In this document: positions 21,678 through 33,129 of the stretch, piece after piece | Numbering within the stretch: position 1 is the first letter of the stretch | How the letters are laid out: the number at the start of each line of letters is the position of its first letter | Assembly: GCA_021464525.1 (NCBI GenBank) | Contig: JADRCO010000383.1 | Coordinates: forward strand, 1-35,176 | Length of the DNA: 35,176 nt | From: Rhizophagus sp. LPA8_4_AMF | Lineage: Eukaryota > Glomeromycota > Glomeromycetes > Glomerales > Glomeraceae | Direction of reading: 5' to 3' | Position numbers and translations under genes: made by a program | Notes under the pieces: generated by a model | What the model was told of the DNA's origin: nothing | The model's input: only the letters and a program-made list of their open reading frames with translations | Databases searched by the model: none

Positions 21678-21840
21678 TGTAAAAAGAAAGTTTAAAAAAG
21701 ATTAGAACTAAATTACTAAAGCTTGTATTTAAATCACCCAATCACATGACTGACTAGCAACGATGATATCATCGTTACGATAATCTGTCACATGATTAAT
21801 TAGTTACGATGATATCATCGGATTGTTGGCGTCATTAGTG
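21678..21840. promoter_or_regulatory. upstream region of BORCS6-like gene with duplicated palindromes
   Basis: TCACATGA occurs at 21742-21749 and 21788-21795. Each copy is followed, 9 to 11 bases on, by a palindrome: AACGATGATATCATCGTT (18 bp, 21759-21776) and CGATGATATCATCG (14 bp, 21807-21820). The pair looks like a duplicated module of about 46 bp, located 65-145 bp before the start codon of the minus-strand gene. TCACATGA is an E-box form (CACATG core) bound by basic helix-loop-helix factors; the palindrome is not a site I recognise. Confidence 0.6.
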
Positions 21841-22852
21841 ATTTGAGAGTACAAGGAATTGGGAATCGGGATTATATTCAAAGTGGACAGACCGTGACAA
21901 TCCTAAATTCAAATACGATGCATACATATATTAATTACATTATACTAATGCGCGGTGTTTCACTTGAAAATTTATGATTGGCCGTTAATTCCTGTAATTA
22001 TAACGAACATAAGACTTAAATTGTGGCGCGCATAAAATAGATAGAGTTCCGTTTACCGAAAAAAAGAGAAATTCTAATAAGAATTCTATAATGTCAATAA
22101 ATCGTTTCAAATTTTCACAATAACTTTAAAAAATCGCTTTAAATTAAAGCTTTTACCATTCATTTGGTTTATATTGCAAAATATATTATAGGCGTGTGGC
22201 TTTTTTAGTGATACTTTAAATCTTACCGATTTTATCTGATAGAAAGGGGAAGTGACAAAACTAAATTCAAAATATCAGTCCGTTGACCAATTAACATGTA
22301 AAATGTGTAAGATTATTCCAGTATGGGATAACGTGGAAAGGTCCCAAAGGTCCCTTTAGTTTACGCACGTGAATTCAGACAACTATTTCAAGCGTAATAA
22401 CCTAAAGCAATTTTTTTTCCGTAATTTTCAATTTTCACTTGAACATTGGCTAAAATCTATACTTACTTTTGAGTATTAGGGTGAAATCAAAGCAAAACAA
22501 TAATAAGAAATATATACCTTGTTAAATAAATATAATAGATCGCGATTTAAATATAAAAATATTTAAGCCCCGCTCCATTTTGGACCAGAATTTTTAATGA
22601 CCTAATCGAATCTAATCCGGATATTTGAGTTTAAACTGGATTGAGACAACTTTGACTGACAATATGACTTAAATCCGATTGAATTCAAGTTTTCATCTTG
22701 TCAAACTAGATAAACAATCAAATTGGATAAACAATAAACTATACTAACCAAGCCATATTATCATTACAAATAATCAAGTAAGATTTAGCTTCGCTTCGAA
22801 TTTCAAAACTAAGAGGGTTCCTTATTTCCCAGAATTTTGAATAATACACATG

Positions 22853-22930
22853 CCTGATGATTATTATATTACGTATTTCAAGCAATCATCAGGATTCCAT
22901 CATAAATCACAACTCCATTGATTTGTGATT
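22853..22930. repeat. two consecutive hairpins
   Basis: CCTGATGATT (22853-22862) pairs perfectly with AATCATCAGG (22884-22893) around a 21-nt loop. Eleven bases later AATCACAA (22905-22912) pairs with TTGTGATT (22923-22930) around a 10-nt loop. Both lie just left of a local duplication and a 23-bp satellite. Confidence 0.7.
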
Positions 22931-22968
22931 ATTTCTATTTTATTATTGTTGATAATGCATAATAACAG

Positions 22969-23119
22969 TATATACTTTTAAAAAAAATGTCTAAATGGCA
23001 ATATTATCGCATAATGCCACAGATTACAAAGTTCAAATACAAAAACAATATATACTTTTAAATCTATTAAAAAAAAATGTCCAAATGGCAATATTATCCC
23101 AGGTTACAAAGATCAGAAA
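22969..23119. repeat. direct duplication, two copies of about 72 bp
   Basis: Copy one (22969-23039) and copy two (23048-23119) share TATATACTTTTA, a run of A, ATGTCYAAATGGCAATATTA and the trailing TTACAAAGWTC. The two differ by small indels. The second copy runs directly into the 23-bp tandem array. Confidence 0.75.
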
Positions 23120-23257
23120 TATCCTACCTTTTATAGTAGTAATATCCCACCTTTTTGCAGCAGATATATCCCATCTTTTGTAGCAAGAATATCCTATCTT
23201 TTGTAATAGTAATATCCCACCTTTTGTAGCAGAAATATCCCACCTTTTGCAGTAGAA
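23119..23257. repeat. 23-bp tandem repeat, six copies
   Basis: Units begin at 23119, 23142, 23166, 23189, 23212 and 23235, with consensus close to ATATCCCACCTTTTGTAGCA followed by GAA. Five are 23 bp and one is 24 bp because of an extra T. The last two copies differ from each other at only two positions. A single related unit lies 400 bp away near 23658-23677 (AATCCCACCTTTTGTAGCA). Copies are directly abutting without unique spacers. Confidence 0.85.
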
Positions 23258-26200
23258 ATACAAAAATTAATTCAATATTTGCCCAGTATTACGTTTATTA
23301 AGACGTAACAAATATTAAAGAACCTCATTTCGTACGATCCTCTTGGATATAAACCAAACGATACAAAATCGTCTACTAACCTTGGTCTTTAAAGCTAAAT
23401 GATAAAAGAACTTGTCCCATTTTACTTGACAAATCAACTACTGGAACTTGATCAACCAGAAGCGCCACGATTATTGACTTTTCAGCTCTTAAATCACTAT
23501 TTAAATACATGCAATAATCTAGCTATAAGCTAAAACTACAAGTCTACACCACAACTAAACTCACTAAATCCAGCCTCAGGTTAGAAGTAATATATGAATA
23601 ACCCTAAAGAGACCTTCCGGAACTGAACAACAACTAACGGGATACAACTTCACCCAAAATCCCACCTTTTGTAGCATCATGTAAAAGTCAAGAATTACCT
23701 TTTATAGGGATCTTTAAGCTAAGATTATGTTACATTTGCAGCATTTAAAATTATTAGTACTTCTTTTTAAAAAATCGAGCTATTTTAAGTGTTTTTGCGG
23801 CCAGCAACAAAATTTGTCTGACAATTTTACTTATTAATTAATTGAAACCAATCTTATATATATTTTTTTGAGGAGTTATATAAAAAAATAAATATTTTTA
23901 CAATAAATTTTATGGTTAATATTTTTTTTTTTTTTAAAAAAAATATTGATTAAAAAACTTTTTAAGAAAATGGATTACAAAATAGAGAATAAATTCTTTA
24001 AATTAATATATTTAATATATTTCATTACCGTACCGCACTTCCTGAGATACCCTCTTTTTTAAGAATACTTCTCACTTAAATTCTTTTAGTACTGTCATGT
24101 ACCCAGAGTGTTATACAATTTTTAAACCAGGTATTTTGTATTATACCCGGGGTACCTTAAGAGATGAATTCAATAAACTAATTAACCTTTTACCATTAGA
24201 TGATGTCATTATCTTTTTATGATTATTAAATGCTGAAATATTCTAAACAAACCTCAAATAAGCCAAAATTAATTTTATTCTTACAGTTTAAGGGTCACAT
24301 TTATCGACGAAATAATATGTAGTTTTACAATTCCTATTTTTAGGATTTCAGGGGCAAAATTTATAGAAATTTTGAATAACAAATATTTAATCAAATATTT
24401 AATAAAGTCAAAGTTATCCTACTTTTTTTTTCACGGTAGATTAAAAAAAAGTTAAAACTGTATACATGACGTTAGCCCTGTATGAGAATTAATTATTACG
24501 TGACATTGATGTAAAAATAAACTTTACACTAAAGACGCCAACTTAAATTGATTTATCATCTCTCGTAATGTTGAATATAGATTAAAAAAGTTAATCTTTT
24601 TTTCGGGACTTTATTCCCCGTCCCGTATATTATATGTCATTGATGTTTTTATACATGACGTAGATTTGAAAGGAATTAATGATAAAATAATTTTGTCATT
24701 TAGCATTATAGTTTCAGCCAATTGTTTGTTGCAATTGTAAAATGTAACCAAGTATAATGAAGTTAGTACATAAAAAAATCTCATTATTTTCAAATATTAA
24801 CCAATAATATAAATTCTTTTTATATAATAATAAATTATGTAATATTCCAAATTTAACCATAATTATTGATTTGGTAAAACACGTTTTTTACTCTTTCGAT
24901 TTTCTTTCTTGAATTCCTTGACGGAATTGGCATAACGATCATGTGATCTTGATGAAATTTCTAATAAAAAAAAGATTCTTATGTAAGAACCCTACTATCA
25001 TGAAGTTAAATAATCAGGATGAATTTAATAAATTCAAGATATACAGAGCAAAATTCTAGAAAAATATCAAGTTGTACACATTATGCATGGTTCATTTTAA
25101 TGAAATAAATTTCAAACTGTGAAATAAAATGCTCGTCACATGAAGAAAGATTCTAGATGTTACAAATATAAAAAAAAGGAGTAATTCATCTGTATGAAAA
25201 AGCGAATTGTCAAGCGCACTGAGTTTCGTGATACCAAATTTGGTTAACAGAGATTAACATAACGTGGAGATCTTAAATCTTAAAAATTTTTAGTTGATTT
25301 TCTTTTCTGGAAATATTACTAATAAAAACTGGTTTTTTTTTATTGTGAAATATAAAAGGAAATACGACTTGTTTAGGTAATCTATTCATATGACATTAAG
25401 TAGGTAAAATAAATTCAAGATCATGATCCAGTCTTTGAAAGATTAAAAATTTTTTCAAAATTTTAATTCGAGAATAACAAAATCATGATATTTCCTCCCA
25501 AAAAAAAAGAGAATCAATTCTTGGATCAATTCGATTCTTCGAAATGAATTAAATCTTAATAAACTTGAATTAAGATAAGAATTCGAGAGTTTTTTAACCA
25601 AATCTAATTATTTATTCGATAATTCATTCTATTCTTTACCTAAGAAGAATAAAAATTATTGTAATTTTCAAAAATTCTGTATGTATTGTGACTTGCTTAA
25701 GGTGATTATAATTACAGGATGATTATAGAACAAATTGTTCAAAGTGTAATCTAGTAATTTATTTTATTAAGTAATTTGCATTGGTAGTACAATTCTGAAA
25801 ACAGCAATAAGGTTTTGATCAATAAATTGTTTGTTCAAAAATATGTACAATGAATTTCAAATATATAATAATCAAATTTTTTCAAATATACATGTCGCAG
25901 TAGAGAGGATAGTTTTTAGCCATATTTACTCTAGCCTCCTGTATGAAGCTAATTATTTTACCCAGGTAAGGATTTCATCACTTTTCCTATAAATAATTGG
26001 TTTCTCCCTAAAATAATACTTTAACATTATATAGAATTTCTATGAATATTTTAAAAAAAATAAATAAATAAACAAAACAATTATGTGATTAAGGGTAAGA
26101 AAATTGGAGGCGCAGTATACCAGATAAAATCTATGATAATAAAATAATATAAAATTCAATGGATAAATGAAAGAAGAGAACGAGAAAATTAAGGTTGGGA

Positions 26201-27112
26201 GACAATGAAATTCGCAAGATGATACAATACGCCAAAGATTCAAAGAAAATCTTTCGCTTTAGGTTAAAGTCAAATGCACCATGTGTTTGATTTCATATTT
26301 GTAAGACAAACTGATTATTACGAATTTAAAACGTCATTCATATTTACGTTATGGTTGGTTTAAATTATACGTAATTTTGACTAGTATAAATTTGAAATTT
26401 TTTTAAATTTCGTCAGTATGTATTATGCAGAGCATATGAGCACTTGCAGAATACGCAGCAATATAATAATTATATCATTTCACGTGGACTGAATCGAGAG
26501 AATTATAATTAATCGGTGATTATGAAAATTTTTTACTAATATATCTAATATATCAAAATAACTCCCGACTTTATACAATTTTGACAATTTTTTGACCCGG
26601 ATTATTCTTTTAAAATGGTTCTTTCCTTACCATCTTTATTTTGAGTAGGGTTCAATTTGAATTAGTCAATATTTTAAGTTATTCTTTATCATAAGATAAT
26701 CTTTATTTTTTTTTTTTTTTTGGAAATTTATTTAAAATGTATGTATATATTTTTTTTTTTTCTTCATTCGGGACCTTCTATAAACATTTTTTCTTTGTAA
26801 ATTAAAATGATGAAATATTTATTACAATTTCGAAGTAAAAAAGGAAAAAAAAAATATTATAATATTTTAATTGCACAAGAAAATATTTATGCGCCCGAGC
26901 GTAGAATTGTGGGACCTTGCATAGATAATTTATGCAAGTTTTAAAACTCATTTAAAAAAAAAAATCTATAAACATTTAAGGGAAATATTTATAAAATTAC
27001 TGCGGTACATTTGCCATACACGTATAATTAAAGCGCCGAGTTAAAAATATATTAACTAGAGATGGTAAAGTAAAATGAAAAAAAACTTTCAAATTTTGGC
27101 ATTGTTGTTTGT

Positions 27113-27113
<1 letters not shown>

Positions 27114-27147
<34 letters not shown>

Positions 27148-27195
27148 TTTTTTTTTTTTAAAAAATAAAAAAAAAAAAAAAATAAAAATTATTTA

Positions 27196-27239
<44 letters not shown>

Positions 27240-27248
27240 TTTTTTTTT
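27114..27248. repeat. A/T homopolymer block with palindromic order
   Basis: Thirty A (27114-27143), sixteen T, an A-rich segment with single Ts, a short ATTATTTAT centre, a T run, twenty-eight A (27208-27235) and thirteen T follow one another with no G or C. The A and T runs can pair with each other, so the block could fold into several hairpins. Such a sequence is also prone to assembly error. Confidence 0.75.
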
Positions 27249-29580
27249 ATTTACATATTAAAAAAAAAAAACATTTCGAGATATCGAAAATTATATGCAA
27301 ATCGGAAAATATTACGTACAGAGGATATGTTACACCAATTCATCAAAATTATTAATTACCATTTTTTCGATCACTGGAAATATCGGAAATGATTGTCCCA
27401 AAAATACCGTTTTTTTAATAAATGAGATGACGATCATTAATAGAAAGTTCAAGAAAATTCCATTAATAATTAATATATATTATATATTATATATATATAT
27501 ATATTTTTATTATTTATTATAACAGTTATACAGTTATATAAAATACTACTAATTATGTATATATACATAGAAAATCGTAATTTCCGATTTTTTGGAATCC
27601 CAAGAATTTTGAAAATACTTTGACATATATATACAAGAGAAAAATTGAAATAAGTATATAAGTATAAGTAAGTAATGGTGGATTATCCATTAAAAAAAAC
27701 GCAATTTTAACAAATATGCAGAAAATAAAGTCTGAATAAGGATAAATAAAGTATTTGAAATAATGAATATGATGCAAGTGGGAAAAAAATTTTTTTTTAT
27801 ATATAATTAATTTTTTAACAAATGATATTGTAATTATGAAATACATTTAGTGAAATAATCGTAAAAAACATATGAATTCTTGATCTAGACAACCCAACTT
27901 CTGCGTGTTACTTCATTGTGGTTGATATTCATGTTTACACAGGAGATGGGGACCAATCTAAACATAAAAGGAAAAAAAAGGAAAAAAACAAAAATTGGCG
28001 AAAAAATTATTGTAGTGTATGACATCATGATATCCTTTATTTGACTTGTGATTTTGTCACACTTGTGACGGTCAGGCCTTTTTGAATAGAAGTCCTTATC
28101 AATTCTAATCTTATCTTTTATATATTATGATATATAAATTCAATATGAAAATTCTCGAAATGTTTGACAAATGTCGAGCATGAAAATGCGGTTTATTTTT
28201 TTTATTGTCTCGTAGATTTTCCCTAAGGTTTTGTGGATTTTTGTGGATGCTTATCTTTTTTTGTATGATTAAAAAAGAATCGGAAATTTAAAATTATCGA
28301 TTTTTTTTGTTATCTATATTTATAATGGGTAAAACCAGACGCAAAAACTAACTTTGACAATTTTATTATAAAATTATTGCGGATACAAGATTTTTTTTTT
28401 TTTTTATATTGATAATTATTTAAAAAATGCAAATCTTGCATTGAGTTGTAATCGGATTGTCTTATTTGAAACTACTTTGCTTATAAAATGTCAAATTTTT
28501 GCGTTTTGGCTGATCCTCTCCAAATCAAATTTTTAGTGGCAATTTTTTTTTTTTTCGGATTCTTTGATTCTTTTTTGGAAACTAAATATGATAAAAAAAA
28601 TTATATTAATAATAAAAAAATAATCTACATACATATATATATATATATTGTATATTTTAATATTTATATATAATAATATATATAATATGTATTATAAATG
28701 TATTACACTAAAATAAAAAAAAATTTTTTTTTATATTATCTATTATAAAAAAAAAAAAAATTTTAATATATTATACTGTTGCTTTGCATTTAAACAAACC
28801 CATTTTCGACTCTTTTTTCTTTTTGTTTAAAATTTTTTTTTTTTTACGATAAAATATAATTTTTTAGGTAATTAAATATTTTCATTTAATTTTAAATAAA
28901 TACTTTTTTTTTTTATATATATTTATATTATTTTTTATTTTTTTTATTTTTAATAACCGATTAAACTAACTATTTACTTTATTTATACTTTTTTTATCCG
29001 AAAAAAAAAAAATATAAATTAAACTCCTCCCGAATTTTTCTTTTTCTCTCGTAATAAATTATGATTTGATATCATTTAGTAAAAAATTTTAACTTACCCC
29101 ATTATTCTCTAACGTTTATAAATTGTTACGATACATCAATTCATTTTTTAAAAATTATTTTTTTCTCCATTTTTTTTTTGTCTACGATTTCTTTCCTGAT
29201 CACAGAACAAAAAGAATTAATTACGAAATAAATAATTTATATAATTTACATCTTTTCTCTCTTTTATTTTTTGTGAATCGTTTTCTTTAAACTTTTTACC
29301 TTTTTTTTTTTTTTAACACACGTTATTGTATGAGTAATCACATACTATACTTCTTTTTCCCCGTGTTAATAATATATAATTCACAAATCTTTTTCATCAT
29401 TCAAATTTTTATCCTTTATATTTTTATTCTCCCATTAATTTTTATTTTCATTCTTATCGAATCAATTATTAAACATTTAAAGATTCCAATAAAAAATCAA
29501 TTATATATATATACAATATTTTTTTTTAAAAAAAAGGAAGATTTTTAACGTATTTCCTTGTGCGCTCAAAAAGAAAAAAA

Positions 29581-32014
29581 ATGAGTATCCAATCTTTTCC
29601 ACAGGTCCGGGATTTCTTAAAAAAATGTAATCTTTTGGAATATTATGATAGGTTCATATCCGAAGGATTCGATCAATTACAATCAGTAAGTAATCATTTT
29701 CCTTTCTTTTTCTTTATTTTCCTTTTTTGATCCGTTTTGATCCTTGTTGGCTCTGATATTGTTTTGATAAAAAAAGGTTAGAAAAATATTATGTCATAAT
29801 AGAATGATATATTTTTACCGGATTATCTGGAAAGTGAGATTTCATTAAAAGTACACAATATGTGAATTTTACCTCTCTTTTAATGCGCATTCTTACTAAA
29901 TTCATCAATCCCCTTGTTGAATTTTTGATTTTGGCTTTGTTACATTACATTGAAGATGTTCGAGATGGTTCGAAATGTGTTACATATTGTTCAGTAAAAG
30001 GGAATAATGCTTGCGGGCTTTTCTGTCTGGGCCCGCCATCTTGCCATCTATGAATTCTTTTTATCAACATGACGTCATTTTTAAATTTAACCAATAATTT
30101 CTATTATCTTATCTTTCCTTATTTGATTTTAGCTTCTCGATGTTACCGAAGCTGATCTGATAGCTATGGATGTTAAACGAGGTCATCGAAGGGTAATTTA
30201 TCTTTATTTTTATATATTTTTTTTATTTAATTGTATTTAAATATTTATAAATAATTTTGTAAATAATTTTGTGAAAAAAAAAAATAATAATAATAATAAT
30301 GATTTTTTTTTGCTGCGCCATTCAATATATAGCGACTACAAAGAGAAGTTGCTACAATGAAAGGAATCCCTCCAAATGTCCCATTATATATTCAACATGG
30401 AGAAGAAATAAACGGTAAGAAAAATTTTAAATTTACAAAAAAAATATGTTAAATGGCGCAGTAATTTTTATATCCTATCTTATCTTATAGATGGTCAAAT
30501 TCATTCATCAAATAATAGTATCCATCAACCACCCCTTAATAACGTACAACCAAAAATTCTTTATGTGAATGGACCTTCAAGTATAAATGATTCGACAATG
30601 GGATCATCTCAACCAAGAAACAGATCAACTAGGAACGATGACCCACCAGACCCCCCGGGTCCTCCAGATAATGGTAGTACCAAACGTAAATATAAACGTC
30701 ATCCAAAAAGAGATAAAAACGCTCCTGTAAAACCACTTTCAGCATATGTAATGTTTGCTCATAAGGTTCGTGAAGAATACGCTGGTCAAAATATTTCATT
30801 TCCTGATATGGCAAAGATCGTGGGTGACCGTTGGAAAAATGTTCGACCTGAGGTAAAAGAATCTATTGAAAATGAAGCTGCAAAGAAAAAAGAAGAATAT
30901 CAAGCTGAATTAGCCGTATATAAAACAACTGAGAATTGGAAGGTAAGATATTTTTTTTGTTATATTCAATAAACTAATGATCATCATAATTTTTGCGGAT
31001 CTTTAAAGAGGATCGATTTCTTATTATTACTATTAGAAATATCAAGAATATCTGAAGGAATTCAAAGAAAAGTATGAAACAAACTGTATGTATAAAAAAA
31101 AATTAACATTATATCGTTTTTCTTTTTTTCCGATTCAAGCGTCAGGTGTTGAACGTGTACCAATTCACAGAAAGGAAATGATCGGAGAATAATGCTGACC
31201 ATGGCATTAATAACATCTGACGCAAAATCAATATCAACAACAACACGTTTTGCATATCATATTTATTTTTATTTTATTTTATTCTTAATTATTTTTTTAT
31301 TTTTTTTTTCAAAAAATATTTATATTAGCACGAGATTCGGGTAAAAGAAAAAGACAGAAGACCGAACCTTCTCCAGATTCAGATAATGCAACACCTTCAG
31401 GTTACTCTAGTACAAGGTCCACTTCTGTAGGGTATGATAATGGTAGTGGTAATACTAGTAGTGGAAGTAGCAATGGAAACGGAAACGGCAATGGAAATGG
31501 ACGTAATACTCACCATCATCCCACAAGACCATATTCTAACCAGCCTTATTCACATCATCCAAATTATTCTTCTCACTCTACAAATTATATTCCTCCATAT
31601 GCACATTACAATCCGACTGTACCTTATGGATATTCAAACAATAACAATGGACAAAATCTTGGTAACCCACTAGCAACTCCACCATCAAGTATCAATACAA
31701 GTAATACTCAAACAACAACAACATTAGCGGATTTGTATGCTAAAGACGACAGTAATACCGGAGATGATCAATCTCAACAAGGAAATGGTAGTAGTAGTGG
31801 TAATGGCGGTAATGGAAGTAGTTTTAGTAGTGCTGAACGTCCAAGTTTTGAAGATTCAGACAATTCAACTACAAGTTCACATAGTACTCCACCTGCTGTT
31901 TTTATGGAAACTGCTAATCCAGAACATCGACAATCTAGACAGCGAAATACTCAGCATCAGGATAACTCGCAGTCGTGTCAACAAGATGGTACCAATTCAT
32001 CGAAAAGTAATTAA
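29581..32014 (+). CDS. SAM-domain plus HMG-box protein
   Basis: Six exons: 29581-29685, 30133-30192, 30333-30414, 30491-30942, 31037-31085 and 31329-32014, in frame to 477 residues. Residues about 5-62 form a SAM domain (VRDFLKKCNLLEYYDRFISE, LLDVTEADLIAMDVKRGHRR), a five-helix protein- or RNA-interaction module. After a disordered linker, a basic patch (KRKYKRHPKRDKN) leads into an HMG box at about 159-228 (NAPVKPLSAYVMFAHKVREE, FPDMAKIVGDRWKNV), a DNA-bending fold of the non-sequence-specific Nhp6/TOX-like type judging from PLSAYVMF. The remaining 220 residues are low-complexity (GNGNGNGNGR, HHHPTRPYSNQPYSHHP, Q/S/G/N-rich), with a probable nuclear localisation signal GKRKRQKTE just after the exon 5 junction. 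A nuclear, chromatin-binding or transcriptional role is likely. Intron 1 is unusually long (447 nt), and a proximal acceptor after exon 5 would end the protein early. Confidence 0.87.
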
Positions 32015-33129
32015 ATTACTTTGTTTTCAGTCTTTCCTTGTACGTATTTTTATTTTTGGGTCTCATCTTTATTGCGGTTTTAACAAATTATTTATACGAT
32101 TCATTTTAAATTGTTTTCACAGTAATTTTTTTCCCATTTTTTTAGTGAGCACTATTTTTAAAATTATTATTTTATTTTATAATTTTTACGCTCCCGTCTT
32201 AATCGTTTTTTTTTTTTCAAAAAAAAAAGATTATTTTTTATTTTATCCCTCATACTATTTTCATATTAAGGTTTAATATTTTTATTTTACATGACAATAA
32301 CTTTTTTTTTTCTAAATAGTATACGTATAATTAACATATGGTTTTTTTATTTGAGTTAAAGCAAATGTATATCTTCTTACTTTTTTAATTAATATTTTTT
32401 TTCTTGTAAATAAATTTCTTTTTGTTGGAGACTATATTTTTTTTTGCTTTTAATTTTAAATATACGAGCGCGCGTGATGTAATCGATAATAGGTAAAAGA
32501 AAAGTATTTTTTTTTCGTATTTTCTTTTCTTTTCTTTTTTTTTTCTTTTATTATTAACCTATAAAAACCTGTAGACGATAACTCTCGATCTAGAAATTTC
32601 GTTCGTTTTAATTTCGACCGTTAATATTATTCGGGTTTCATAATTATGATTTTTCTTACAATATAAATGAATATATTGACTTCTCGGGCAAAAGGAAAAA
32701 AAAAAATATTTTTAATTTTTTATTCACTATTTTCGTTTATTTCCCCCATTAAAAAAGAAAATCAAACATTTTCTTTTTTTTCGTGCAAATATGGATTTTA
32801 TGTAATAAGTTAAATTCTTTTTATGTTATAATTATATTATTATATTTTAATATAGTATAAATATAAAATAAACATTAAGTCACATTTTCTATTTTTTTTA
32901 AAGAAAAAAAATGCCATTCGAAAAATAAAAATACATGAAAACAAGTTTTTCTTTATTTTTGATTTCACTTTTTGTTGCTTAATAGTATTGAAACAAGTAA
33001 ATAATGCACGTAAAGTTTCGTGAGAAATTTTAAGAGAAAGCTCTTAATTTTAGTAAGATTCACGTAAATCAATAATAATTAATTATTAATACTTTATCAT
33101 AATATCATATCAGGTTAATGAAAATAATA

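Larger units (their letters stand above)
21841..29580. other. 7.7-kb gene-poor region with repeats
   Basis: No spliced gene with family support was found on either strand. From 22850 to 23260 there are two hairpins, a duplicated 72-bp segment and a 23-bp tandem satellite. Bases 22560-22760 and 23330-23640 are less AT-rich and could be remnants of a degraded element; the latter contains a short open run resembling LELDQPEAPRLLTFQLLNHY that stops soon after and was not assigned. A small hairpin CTTGCATA..TATGCAAG is at 26917-26939. From 26700 onwards A and T homopolymers dominate, with 27114-27248 nearly free of G and C. Bases 29040-29580 are pyrimidine-rich and probably hold the promoter and leader of the SAM-HMG gene. 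Confidence 0.5.

Noticed and set aside
23119-23257. Possible CRISPR-like array
   Set aside because: Units touch each other without unique spacers, and the surroundings are eukaryotic; it is a tandem satellite.
23330-23640. Possible remnant of a retroelement reading frame
   Set aside because: Only short open runs separated by stops are present and no reverse transcriptase, integrase or protease motif can be seen.
29862-30053. 63-codon frame in intron 1 of the SAM-HMG gene
   Set aside because: No start ATG, no known motif, and the SAM domain is complete when this segment is spliced out.
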